Below, one piece after another: positions 1-8,384 of a stretch of DNA of 62,116 nucleotides. The position numbers and the translations under genes are program-made. A model generated the notes under the pieces. The model worked only from the letters and a program-made list of their open reading frames with translations, searched no databases and was not told the DNA's origin. Origin of the DNA: Planktotalea frisia (GTDB lineage: Bacteria; Pseudomonadota; Alphaproteobacteria; Rhodobacterales; Rhodobacteraceae); assembly GCF_001890925.1 (NCBI RefSeq), contig NZ_MLCB01000010.1:1-62116 (forward strand), read 5' to 3'. Numbering within the stretch: the stretch's first letter is position 1; every line of letters starts with the position of its first letter.

Positions 1-114
1 CGGATCATGCGGTTAGCTGAATCGTTCTACGGTCAGACGTCAACCCGTCAAAAGTCGGGTGCTCGAGGACTCTGTGTATAATCGAAATGCGCCCCATCAT
101 TCATGACAGGGCGC
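1..114. other. Left-edge intergenic DNA, no supported gene
   Basis: No gene can be supported here. One frame reads open from base 1 to a TAA at 79-81, too short to tell whether it is the tail of a gene outside the window. A hairpin with 6-bp arms (GCGCCC at 89-94, GGGCGC at 109-114) is followed by a T-rich stretch. It could terminate a gene entering from the left, or be the outer part of the dispersed repeat that follows. Confidence 0.4.
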
Positions 115-205
115 TCTTCATCTTTCTAGTGAAACTTCGGAGTTTGAGGCAGAGCCTCAATCATGCGCTTTAGCGCTTATCAAGGGCATGCTTTTGCATG
201 CTCTT
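115..205. repeat. Hairpin-rich dispersed intergenic repeat, copy 1
   Basis: This copy shares its layout with one at 57297-57400. Both begin CTTCATCTTTC, continue with AAACTTC and a GAGGCA segment, and then carry short hairpins around a common TTATCAAG. Here the hairpins are GAGGC/GCCTC, GCGC/GCGC and GCATGC/GCATGC. It lies just beyond the stop codon of pyc, where it could also act as a transcription end. Rhodobacteraceae genomes contain dispersed hairpin elements ending in AAAGATGAA on one strand. Membership in that family is my inference from the shared pieces. Confidence 0.5.
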
Positions 206-210
206 TCAAA

Positions 211-3200
211 TCACTCCAATTCGATCAGCAAATCCTTCGCATCAATCTGCGCACCTGCGCTCACATGCACGGCTTTGATCACCGCGCTGCGCTCGGCATG
301 GATGCCTGTTTCCATCTTCATCGCTTCAATCGTCAATAGCAGATCGCCTTGCGCTACCTTTTGCCCAACGCTCGCCGCGACCGAGGCGACAACCCCCGGC
401 ATTGGTGCGCCGATGTGGTTTTCATCTGTGCTGTCTGCTTTTGGGCGGGCGGCTGTGGCGGCTTTCACGGAACGGTTCGGCACACGAATAACCCGTGGCT
501 GACCGTTGAGTTCAAAGAACACTTTTACATCGCCATCATCAAGGGTTTCCCCGACAGCTTGCAAGCGAATCTCTAGGGTTTTACCGGGATCAATCTCTGC
601 TGAGATTTCCTCGCGCGATTCCATACCATAAAAGAAGGTGCGCGTCGGCAAAGTGCGCACAGGCCCGTACATGCGGTGACGCCCCATGTAATCCAAGAAA
701 ACCTTCGGATACATCAGATAGCCATTGAGATCTTCGTTGTCGATTTCGCGCCCATCTAGCAACTCACTCAGTTTGGCGCGCTCAACCTCCAGATCAACAG
801 GGGGCAGTGATTTTCCGGGGCGCTCCATATTCGGCGTATCGCCTTTCAGAACTTTCGCGACGATGCCACTCGGGAAACCACCCGGAGGTTGGCCCAAATT
901 GCCGCGCATCATGTCGACGACGCTGTCAGGGAAGGACACATCCGTTTCAGGGTCCTCCACTTCCGCGCGGCTCAAACCTTGGCTGACCATCATCAACGCC
1001 ATATCGCCGACAACCTTCGAGCTTGGCGTCACTTTCACGATATCGCCGAACATCTGGTTCACGTCTGCGTAAGTGTTCGCAACTTCTGGCCAGCGCTCTT
1101 CCAATCCAAGCGAACGTGCTTGTGCCTTTAAGTTGGTAAACTGACCACCCGGCATTTCGTGCAAATAGACCTCGGAAGAGGGGGCTTGCTGACCGGTCTC
1201 AAAGGCTGCGTATTGCGCGCGCACTTGCTCCCAATAATCAGAAATGCGGCGTACGCTGTCCATGTTGATGCCCGTATCGCGCTCTGTGTGGCGCAGGGAT
1301 TCCACTACTGTGCCCAATGTCGCTTGGCTGGTGTTGCCGGACAAAGCATCCATGGCGCAATCGACTGCGTCCACACCAGCTTCAGAGGCGGCAAGAATGG
1401 TGGCGCAAGCGATGCCTGCGGTGTCATGCGTGTGGAAGTGGATCGGTAGGCCAACTTCTTCTTTCAGCGCTTTCACCAAAACGCGCGCAGCGGCAGGTTT
1501 CAGCAATCCAGCCATATCCTTGAGGCCCAGCACATGCGCGCCAGCGGCTTTCAGCTCTTTACCCATTTGCACATAGTACTTGAGATCATATTTCGCGCGA
1601 GCCGCGTTCAAGATATCGCCTGTGTAGCAAATCGTGCCTTCGCAAACCTTGTTCGCCTCGATCACCGCATCCATCGCGACGCGCATGTTTTCAGTCCAGT
1701 TGAGGCTGTCAAACACGCGGAACACATCAACGCCTGTTTCTGCGGCTTGGAGCACAAATTCCTGCACCACGTTGTCAGGGTAGTTGGTGTATCCAACCCC
1801 GTTGGCAGAGCGAAGCAGCATTTGCGTCATTACATTCGGCATCGCCGCGCGAATATCGCGTAGACGTTGCCACGGACACTCCTGCAAGAAGCGATAGGCG
1901 ACATCAAACGTCGCACCACCCCAGCACTCAACCGAGAAAAGCTGCGACATTTCAGACGCATAGGTCGGTGCCACTCGGATCATATCAATCGAGCGCATGC
2001 GCGTTGCGAGCAAGCTTTGATGCCCGTCGCGCATCGTTGTGTCGGTCAGCAACAATTGCTTTTGCGCAGCCATCCAATCGGCAACAGCCTGCGGACCTTT
2101 TTCGTCGAGCAGATTGCGTGTGCCGTAAGGTGCGACTTCGCCCGTGGCAGCAGGGGGCTTGGGCGTTTTCAGATCAGCTGCAGGCAAAACGCGGCCTGCG
2201 GTCTCTGGGTGACCATTGACTGTGATATCGGCAATATAGATCAACAGTTTCGTCGCGCGGTCACGGCGCTTTTTGAAGTCAAACAGGTCCGGCGTGTTGT
2301 CGATAAAGGTCGTTGTGTATTCGTTGCTGAGGAAGGTCGGGTGCTTCAACAAGTTCTCGACAAAGGCGATGTTAGTGCTGACGCCGCGAATACGAAACTC
2401 GCGCAATGCACGGTCCATGCGAGCAATCGCCGCTTCTGGCGTCGGTGCATGGGCGGTCACTTTCATCAACAAGCTGTCGTAGTAACGCGTAATGACGCCG
2501 CCGGAATAAGCCGTGCCGCCATCAAGACGAATGCCCATGCCTTGCGCTTCGCGAAAGGCGGTGATGCGGCCATAGTCTGGAATGAAATTGTTGAGCGGGT
2601 CTTCTGTGGTGATGCGCGTTTGCAGCGCGTGACCATTGAGGCGTACCTCATCTTGGCTCGCTTTGCCTGTCGCCTCGGCAATCGTTTTGCCTTCCGCAAT
2701 CTTGATTTGTGCTTGCACGATATCGATGCCAGTGACTTCTTCCGTCACCGTATGTTCGACCTGCACGCGTGGATTCACTTCGATGAAGTAGAATTTGCTC
2801 GTGTCCATATCCATCAGGAATTCGACAGTGCCAGCACACTCGTAATTCACGTGCGCACAAATCTTACGTCCAAGCTCGCAAATCTCTACACGCTGTTCTT
2901 CGCTGAGATACGGGGCAGGGGCGCGCTCAACCACTTTCTGATTGCGCCGTTGAACAGAGCAATCACGCTCGAACAGATGATACATGCCGCCTTGGCTGTC
3001 GCCGAGGATTTGCACCTCCACGTGACGCGCGCGGATGATCATCTTTTCCAGGTAACCCTCGCCATTGCCAAAGGCCGCTTCGGCCTCTCGACGGCCCTCT
3101 AATACTTTTTCTTCGACTTCATCCTCGGAATAGATCGGTCGCATCCCGCGTCCGCCACCACCCCATGAGGCCTTGAGCATCAACGGATAGCCGACTTCGC

Positions 3201-3654
3201 CTGCCTCACGCTTGACGGCTGCCATGTCATCGCCAAGCACTTCGGTCGCGGGCACCACAGGCACGCCTGCTTCAATTGCGACTCGGCGTGCTGATGCTTT
3301 GTCGCCAAGGGCGCGCATTGTTGCGGCCTTTGGGCCGATGAACGTAATCCCGTTCGCATCACATGCATCAACGAAATCGGGGTTTTCCGAGAGCAGTCCG
3401 TAGCCCGGATGGATAGCATCTGCGCCAGACGCTTTGGCGACGCGAATAATCTCTTCGATTGACAGATAGGCCGCAACGGGACCCAAACCTTCGCCAATGC
3501 GGTAGGCTTCATCCGCTTTGAAACGATGCAGGCCCAACTTGTCCTCTTCTGCGTAAACGGCGACGGTTTTCTTGCCGAGCTCGTTGGCCGCACGCATGAT
3601 GCGGATCGCGATTTCTCCGCGGTTGGCGATGAGGATCTTGTTGAATTCAGTCAT
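211..3654 (-). CDS. pyc: Pyruvate carboxylase
   Basis: This biotin enzyme carboxylates pyruvate to oxaloacetate in the cytoplasm, using ATP and bicarbonate to refill the TCA cycle and feed gluconeogenesis. The 1147-residue chain has the normal single-polypeptide order. The biotin carboxylase domain starts IANRGEIAIRI near residue 8 and carries the glycine-rich ATP loop GGGGRGM. The carboxyltransferase domain (about 520-800) holds TTMRDGHQSLLATR. The C-terminal biotinyl domain has the EAMKMETG signature with the biotin lysine at about 1113. The frame stays open 30 codons further upstream, but ATG at 3654 matches the family N-terminus (MTEFNKILIANRG). The gene stands alone, with a promoter about 90 bases upstream that carries LacI-type operators. 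Confidence 0.97.
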   Translation of the reverse strand: MTEFNKILIANRGEIAIRIMRAANELGKKTVAVYAEEDKLGLHRFKADEAYRIGEGLGPVAAYLSIEEIIRVAKASGADAIHPGYGLLSENPDFVDACDANGITFIGPKAATMRALGDKASARRVAIEAGVPVVPATEVLGDDMAAVKREAGEVGYPLMLKASWGGGGRGMRPIYSEDEVEEKVLEGRREAEAAFGNGEGYLEKMIIRARHVEVQILGDSQGGMYHLFERDCSVQRRNQKVVERAPAPYLSEEQRVEICELGRKICAHVNYECAGTVEFLMDMDTSKFYFIEVNPRVQVEHTVTEEVTGIDIVQAQIKIAEGKTIAEATGKASQDEVRLNGHALQTRITTEDPLNNFIPDYGRITAFREAQGMGIRLDGGTAYSGGVITRYYDSLLMKVTAHAPTPEAAIARMDRALREFRIRGVSTNIAFVENLLKHPTFLSNEYTTTFIDNTPDLFDFKKRRDRATKLLIYIADITVNGHPETAGRVLPAADLKTPKPPAATGEVAPYGTRNLLDEKGPQAVADWMAAQKQLLLTDTTMRDGHQSLLATRMRSIDMIRVAPTYASEMSQLFSVECWGGATFDVAYRFLQECPWQRLRDIRAAMPNVMTQMLLRSANGVGYTNYPDNVVQEFVLQAAETGVDVFRVFDSLNWTENMRVAMDAVIEANKVCEGTICYTGDILNAARAKYDLKYYVQMGKELKAAGAHVLGLKDMAGLLKPAAARVLVKALKEEVGLPIHFHTHDTAGIACATILAASEAGVDAVDCAMDALSGNTSQATLGTVVESLRHTERDTGINMDSVRRISDYWEQVRAQYAAFETGQQAPSSEVYLHEMPGGQFTNLKAQARSLGLEERWPEVANTYADVNQMFGDIVKVTPSSKVVGDMALMMVSQGLSRAEVEDPETDVSFPDSVVDMMRGNLGQPPGGFPSGIVAKVLKGDTPNMERPGKSLPPVDLEVERAKLSELLDGREIDNEDLNGYLMYPKVFLDYMGRHRMYGPVRTLPTRTFFYGMESREEISAEIDPGKTLEIRLQAVGETLDDGDVKVFFELNGQPRVIRVPNRSVKAATAARPKADSTDENHIGAPMPGVVASVAASVGQKVAQGDLLLTIEAMKMETGIHAERSAVIKAVHVSAGAQIDAKDLLIELE

Positions 3655-3729
3655 ATCTGGCTTCCCGAGAGGTTCTGTTGCGCAAGGTTTACACCGTAAA
3701 AAGACTACGCGATATTCGTAGTATTGGGT

Positions 3730-3776
3730 GTTTAGCGGTAACAAAAGCTTATGTTAACGCTAACAGTTGTTGTCAA
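3730..3776 (-). promoter_or_regulatory. pyc promoter with two LacI-type operators
   Basis: On the minus strand TTGACA (3771-3776) and CATAAG (3748-3753) are separated by 17 bases, a good sigma-70 spacing. An imperfect 14-base palindrome TGTTAGCGTTAACA (3752-3765) with a central CG fills the spacer and touches the -10. A second, weaker copy (plus strand GTTTAGCGGTAACA, 3730-3743, 11 of 14 positions fitting TGTTARCGYTAACA) lies 22 bases away, about two helical turns. CG-centred palindromes of this kind are typical of LacI-family operators. The regulator gene is not in the window. Confidence 0.5.
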
Positions 3777-3806
3777 CCGCAGCGCTTTGATGAGGTTTTT
3801 TGTTGT

Positions 3807-4958
3807 TTAGGTCATCTTGAGAATCATCTCGCGCGTCTCGTGCAAGGTTCGAGCACCTATTTGTCCCATATTGGCGCGTAAATCTGACGTGAGCATATCC
3901 GCGAGATGCGCAGGTCCACGTTCTCCAAGCGCCCCAAGTGCGTAGTGCCACGCGCGCCCGAGCATGACAAAATCTGCCCCAAGCGCGAGAGCGCGCAGGA
4001 TGTCCAAGCCACCTTCAATCCCGCTGTCAAAGATCAACGGCAGTTTTGTCGCCGCGCGAATGTCAGGTAAAATTTCAATTGGCGCAGGGGCACCATCAAA
4101 CTGACGTCCCGCATGGTTAGAAAGCCAGATCGCATCGACGCTTGCATTCTCTAGGCGCGCAACATCCTCTACGTTTAACACGCCTTTTACGATAAATGGT
4201 CCATCCCATTCGGCGCGCAGTTTGGCCACGTATTCCCAATCAGGCGATGTGCGCAGCAAGTATCCAACATGAGCCGTGCTGCTTAGACCATCAGTCTGAC
4301 CTTTCACATGATCCGCATAGCTGTCGATCAAACGCATGCGCGGCATGCCAAGTTTCGCGGTTCCCATGGCCCAAGTCGGACACGTCGCCACCTGCGCCAA
4401 CAGGCGCGGTGTCAGTTTGGGCGGTTGTTGCAGTCCGCCGCGCAACTGTCGCTCTCGGCGAGACGCAACAGGCACATCTACCGTTAGAACCAGAGTGTGA
4501 AAGCCCGCGTTCTTGGCGCGCGCCAACATATCTGTCCGGATGCCCTCATCACGCGGTGGGTACATCTGGAACCATCCTTGCGCGCCCAAAACAGGTGCCA
4601 CCTCTTCGGGCGTTCGGGTCGCAACAGTCGAAAGTGTATAAGGAATGCCAAGTTTTGCAGCGTTGGCGGCCAGAATACGTTCCGCATCAGGCCAAATTAG
4701 TCCGGACATACCGACAGGGGCGATGCCAAAGGGCAGGGGCAAATGCTGCCCCAACAAATCGACGCTCAAATCCGGTGTCATTTCACCGTGCAGGATTGAG
4801 GGCATCATCAGCACCTCATCGAGCTTGGTTCGATTGCGGGCTTTCGTCGCTTCATTCCCCGTCGCGCTATCGAGGTATTCCCAGACGAAATGCGGGATAC
4901 GACGTTTCGCGGCACGGCGCAGATCAGAGATCGCAGGGTAGGTGCTGTGTAAATCCAT
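3807..4958 (-). CDS. lldD: FMN-dependent L-lactate dehydrogenase / alpha-hydroxy-acid oxidase
   Basis: This is a 383-residue member of the FMN-dependent alpha-hydroxy-acid dehydrogenase family. L-lactate to pyruvate, with electrons passed to the respiratory chain, is the likeliest reaction. The N-terminal SDLRRAAKRRIPHFVWEYLD, the APVGMSGL segment, and SNHAGRQFDG near residue 278 (catalytic His and substrate-binding Arg) are family signatures, followed by the FMN-phosphate segment LIFDSGIEGGLDILRALALG. The chosen start ATG at 4958 begins MDLHSTYPAISDL; a longer reading from 4997 has no family support. It is transcribed away from pcrA. Its neighbour pyc would use the pyruvate made. Substrate specificity within the family cannot be read from sequence alone. 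Confidence 0.85.
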   Translation of the reverse strand: MDLHSTYPAISDLRRAAKRRIPHFVWEYLDSATGNEATKARNRTKLDEVLMMPSILHGEMTPDLSVDLLGQHLPLPFGIAPVGMSGLIWPDAERILAANAAKLGIPYTLSTVATRTPEEVAPVLGAQGWFQMYPPRDEGIRTDMLARAKNAGFHTLVLTVDVPVASRRERQLRGGLQQPPKLTPRLLAQVATCPTWAMGTAKLGMPRMRLIDSYADHVKGQTDGLSSTAHVGYLLRTSPDWEYVAKLRAEWDGPFIVKGVLNVEDVARLENASVDAIWLSNHAGRQFDGAPAPIEILPDIRAATKLPLIFDSGIEGGLDILRALALGADFVMLGRAWHYALGALGERGPAHLADMLTSDLRANMGQIGARTLHETREMILKMT

Positions 4959-5006
4959 ACGCACAGTTTTCGCTGCAATGCGGCATTTGTCTAGCAAAAG
5001 AATGCG

Positions 5007-5021
5007 GAACAGATCAAGAAC
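5007..5021 (+). promoter_or_regulatory. Probable LexA (SOS) box upstream of pcrA
   Basis: GAAC-AGATCAA-GAAC matches the alphaproteobacterial SOS box GTTC-N7-GTTC read on the other strand. It lies 42 bases before the pcrA start and about 50 bases before the divergent lldD start. The tandem rather than inverted arrangement of the half-sites is the form known from Rhodobacter and other alphaproteobacteria. Its position fits LexA repression of the helicase gene. Confidence 0.65.
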
Positions 5022-5062
5022 CTCTCTTTTCCTATCGGCATTTGCGCGCTAGAGTTACGCCC

Positions 5063-7519
5063 ATGAGCAATTTTGACGAAATGGACGCCTTCGACGGCGC
5101 CTCTGTGCCCCTCTCGCAACGCGCCATGTCTGCGCGACCCATGCCGTATCTGGACGGGTTGAACCCTGCACAGCGCGAAGCGGTGGAAACTTTGAACGGC
5201 CCTGTCTTGATGTTGGCGGGCGCTGGGACGGGCAAAACCAAAGCGCTGACCACGCGGATTGTTCATTTGATGAACGCCTCAAAGGCGCGGCCTAATGAAA
5301 TTCTGGCGGTGACCTTCACAAACAAAGCCGCCCGCGAGATGAAGAACCGTGTGGGCGGGATGCTTGGGCAGTCGATCGAGGGGATGCCATGGCTTGGTAC
5401 GTTCCACTCCATCTGTGTGAAGCTTTTGCGCCGTCATGCAGAATTGGTGGGGTTGAAGAGCAACTTCACGATCCTTGATACCGACGATCAAATCCGATTG
5501 CTCAAACAGCTTTTGCGCGCGGAAAGCATCGACGACAAACGCTGGCCTGCGCGGATGCTTGCGGGATTTATCGATGGTTGGAAAAACCGTGCGTTGACGC
5601 CTGACAAAGTGCCAAGCGCAGACGCGGGGGCCTACAACAATCGCGGTACTGAGTTTTACGAGATGTACCAGAAACGCTTGCTGGAATTGAATGCCGTAGA
5701 TTTCGGCGATCTCTTGCTCCATGTGGTGACAATCTTTCAGACGCACGACGATATTCTCAACCAATACCAACGCTGGTTCCGCTACATTCTGGTGGACGAG
5801 TATCAGGACACAAACGTCGCGCAATATCTCTGGCTGCGGCTTCTTGCGGGTGGTCACAAAAACATTTGCTGTGTGGGTGATGATGACCAATCGATCTATG
5901 GTTGGCGCGGGGCGGAAGTGGGCAATATCTTGCGGTTTGAAAAGGATTTTCCGGGCGCAAAGGTGGTGCGACTTGAGCAGAATTACCGTTCCACCCCACA
6001 TATCCTCGCTGCTGCGTCCAATGTGATTGCAGGCAATGAAGGGCGGTTGGGAAAAGACCTGTGGACCGCCTCTGAAGAAGGTGAAAAGGTGCGTTTGATC
6101 GGTCACTGGGACGGCGAGGAAGAGGCGCGCTGGATCGGCGAAGAGCTTGAGGCTATGCAGGGTGGCGCACGCGGTATGCGTCCTATTTCGCTCGATGATA
6201 TGGCCATTCTTGTGCGCGCGTCGCATCAAATGCGCGCGTTTGAGGATCGCTTCTTAACCATTGGTTTGCCCTACCGCGTTATTGGCGGCCCGCGCTTTTA
6301 CGAGCGCATGGAAATCCGCGATGCGATGGCCTATTTCCGCGTTGTAACATCCCCTGATGACGATCTCGCGTTCGAACGAATTGTGAATACGCCCAAGCGC
6401 GGACTTGGTGATAAAGCGCAGCAGAAAATTCAAATGGCGGCGCGTGAGAATGGCGTAAGCTTGCTTGAAGGCGCGCGCATCATTGTCGACACCAAAGGGA
6501 TTGGTGGCAAAGGCGGCACTGAACTTGGCAAGCTGGTTGACGGCATCGCGCGTTGGTCGGCTCTGACACGCGGTCCGTTAATGGCGAATGTGATTGATGA
6601 CGATGCTGTGCTGGATGACGGGCCGACATTCACGCAGCCGGAATACGGGCCGCCCGAAATGGGTCACGTTGAACTCGCGCAAGTTATTCTGGACGAGAGC
6701 GGCTACACCGCCCATTGGCAGAACGACAAAACCCCCGAAGGGCCGGGGCGGCTTGAGAACCTTAAGGAACTTGTGAAAGCGCTGGAACAATTTGAAAACC
6801 TTCAAGGTTTTCTCGAGCACGTCAGTCTGATCATGGACAATGAACAGGAAAAGGACGAGCCAAAAGTCTCCATCATGACGTTGCACGGCGCGAAGGGTCT
6901 GGAATTCCCTGCGGTGTTCCTGCCAGGGTGGGAGGATGGCCTGTTCCCCTCGCAACGCTCCATGGATGAAAGCGGTCTCAAAGGATTAGAAGAAGAACGC
7001 CGGCTCGCCTACGTTGGCATCACCCGTGCGGAAGAACTGTGCACAATTTCCTTCGCGGCCAATCGCATGGTGTTCGGCCAGTGGCAAAACGCGCTCCCGT
7101 CGCGCTTTATTGACGAACTCCCCGAGGATCATGTGGACGTACTCACGCCCCCCGGCCTTTATGGTGGTAGCTACGGCGCTGCTGGTATGGGGATGGGCGG
7201 CGGCTCTGGTCGTTCGGATCTGGAACAACGTGTTCAAGACGCGAATGTTTACAATTCGCCCGGTTGGAAACGTCTGCAAGCGCGCAAAGATCAACGCCCC
7301 ATGGGGCAGCCGTCTGAGGCCAAGAATATCACGATTGATATGACCGCTGTTTCGAGTTTCTCGATAGGTGAGCGGGTGTTTCATCAAAAGTTCGGCTATG
7401 GGGCCGTGATTGGAATTGAAGGCGACAAGCTCGAGATTGAATTTGAAAAAGCGGGCATAAAGAAAGTCGTGTCCCGTTTCGTCGCTGCTGCGGATGCGGC
7501 GGATGACATTCCGTTTTAA
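5063..7519 (+). CDS. pcrA: UvrD/PcrA-type ATP-dependent DNA helicase
   Basis: This superfamily 1A 3'-5' helicase acts in nucleotide excision and mismatch repair and removes recombinase from DNA. The 818-residue chain shows the Q motif (GLNPAQREAV), Walker A GAGTGKT (53-59), Walker B DEYQDT (about 244), GDDDQSIYGWRG (about 272), QNYRST, TLHGAKGLEF and YVGITRAEE. A C-terminal Tudor-like segment (FSIGERVFHQKFGYG) ends the protein, as in UvrD and PcrA. The frame is open for 289 codons upstream, antisense to lldD, but MSNFDEMDAFDG at 5063 is the credible start. A LexA-type box precedes it. The ACT-domain gene follows after 12 bases. Confidence 0.95.
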   Translation: MSNFDEMDAFDGASVPLSQRAMSARPMPYLDGLNPAQREAVETLNGPVLMLAGAGTGKTKALTTRIVHLMNASKARPNEILAVTFTNKAAREMKNRVGGMLGQSIEGMPWLGTFHSICVKLLRRHAELVGLKSNFTILDTDDQIRLLKQLLRAESIDDKRWPARMLAGFIDGWKNRALTPDKVPSADAGAYNNRGTEFYEMYQKRLLELNAVDFGDLLLHVVTIFQTHDDILNQYQRWFRYILVDEYQDTNVAQYLWLRLLAGGHKNICCVGDDDQSIYGWRGAEVGNILRFEKDFPGAKVVRLEQNYRSTPHILAAASNVIAGNEGRLGKDLWTASEEGEKVRLIGHWDGEEEARWIGEELEAMQGGARGMRPISLDDMAILVRASHQMRAFEDRFLTIGLPYRVIGGPRFYERMEIRDAMAYFRVVTSPDDDLAFERIVNTPKRGLGDKAQQKIQMAARENGVSLLEGARIIVDTKGIGGKGGTELGKLVDGIARWSALTRGPLMANVIDDDAVLDDGPTFTQPEYGPPEMGHVELAQVILDESGYTAHWQNDKTPEGPGRLENLKELVKALEQFENLQGFLEHVSLIMDNEQEKDEPKVSIMTLHGAKGLEFPAVFLPGWEDGLFPSQRSMDESGLKGLEEERRLAYVGITRAEELCTISFAANRMVFGQWQNALPSRFIDELPEDHVDVLTPPGLYGGSYGAAGMGMGGGSGRSDLEQRVQDANVYNSPGWKRLQARKDQRPMGQPSEAKNITIDMTAVSSFSIGERVFHQKFGYGAVIGIEGDKLEIEFEKAGIKKVVSRFVAAADAADDIPF

Positions 7520-7531
7520 GAGGCGAAAATT

Positions 7532-7933
7532 ATGAGCGGTGAGCACGATCTCAACATCCTTTTGCGCAGCATGTCAGCGACATTGATTGATGGCACCTTT
7601 GTCTTTGTCACCTTGCCTGAGCGCGAAATTCCAGATGGCCTATCGCGGCGCATGGTCTTTCAAGAGGCGGAAGGTACGACGCTGATTTTGTTGAAAAGTG
7701 AAGCGGAAGCGCACGCAATGGCGTATGAATTTCCGTCTCGTATGATCACGCTCAATGTGCATTCTGCGCTTGATGCGGTTGGTTTTATTGCGCTCATCGC
7801 TACGAAACTCGCCGCGGCTGGCATGGGCGTGAACCCTGTTGCAGGGTTCTTTCACGATCACCTCTTTATCCCAGAAGATCGCGCTGATGATGCGATTGCG
7901 ATCCTGAAACAGATTGCAAGCGACGCGGTGTGA
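7532..7933 (+). CDS. ACT-domain protein (COG3602 type)
   Basis: This small cytoplasmic protein of 133 residues resembles the double-ACT family once called DUF2241. The visible pattern is an N-terminal strand-rich half (DGTFVFVTLPE), then a helix-strand unit, LDAVGFIALIATKLAAAGMGVNPVAGFFHDHLFIP, which I quote here only by its ends LDAVGF and DHLFIP, spanning about residues 80-112. ACT folds usually bind amino acids to regulate something, but no partner or ligand is known to me. The start ATG follows AAGAGGCGAAAATT. It sits 12 bases after pcrA and is probably co-transcribed with it. Confidence 0.7.
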   Translation: MSGEHDLNILLRSMSATLIDGTFVFVTLPEREIPDGLSRRMVFQEAEGTTLILLKSEAEAHAMAYEFPSRMITLNVHSALDAVGFIALIATKLAAAGMGVNPVAGFFHDHLFIPEDRADDAIAILKQIASDAV

Positions 7934-8151
7934 CGCGGGAAAAACGCTTCCGTAGCAAAGATTTGGGAGTTTTTGCAACACACCTTTAACGTGAACCCGC
8001 CTGTGGGTTTGGCGTCTTTCTGATTTTCTGTTATCTTCCCTTAAACAAGCGCCGTTAGAGCGTTGAAAAGTATTGTGACAACAGGAAATCGAGCGGTTTA
8101 CTGTATTTTTGTTTTAAACGACGTGTGCATTTTCGCGTCAGCAGGTGATGT

Positions 8152-8382
8152 ATGAGTGATATTGAAGGTGCCCTAAGTGCGCGCCATAAGAAATTTGCGC
8201 ATCGTCTGCGCACGGAACATAATGAAGCGCCCTCCGCGCGCGCCGTTTTAGATGCCGAGCAAGACCTCGGCACAGGCGCAATCGCGTTTCAACTCTCTAA
8301 AACGGGTGCACGTCTGCTATTTCGCGCCGCTGATTTGGAGCGCAAAGCCAAATTGCGCGCAGCTAAGAAGGGGCAGGGTTAG
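8152..8382 (+). CDS. Small basic protein of unknown function
   Basis: The 76-residue product is highly charged, with basic clusters ARHKKFAHRLR near the start and RKAKLRAAKKG at the end, and no signal peptide or membrane segment. I do not recognise a family. The gene ends 2 bases before the start of the Hint-domain gene, so the two are very likely co-transcribed and may act together. The 218 bases before it contain only weak hairpins (for example AACCC/GGGTT near 7992-8008) and an AT-rich stretch that could hold its promoter. Confidence 0.6.
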   Translation: MSDIEGALSARHKKFAHRLRTEHNEAPSARAVLDAEQDLGTGAIAFQLSKTGARLLFRAADLERKAKLRAAKKGQG

Positions 8383-8384
8383 CG

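Noticed and set aside
1867-3102. Long plus-strand open frame (411 codons) inside pyc
   Set aside because: It lies fully antisense to the conserved biotin carboxylase region, has no recognisable domain or ribosome site, and reflects the codon bias of pyc.
5279-6229. Minus-strand open frame (316 codons) inside pcrA
   Set aside because: Antisense shadow of conserved helicase motifs; composition is His- and Arg-rich with no family pattern.
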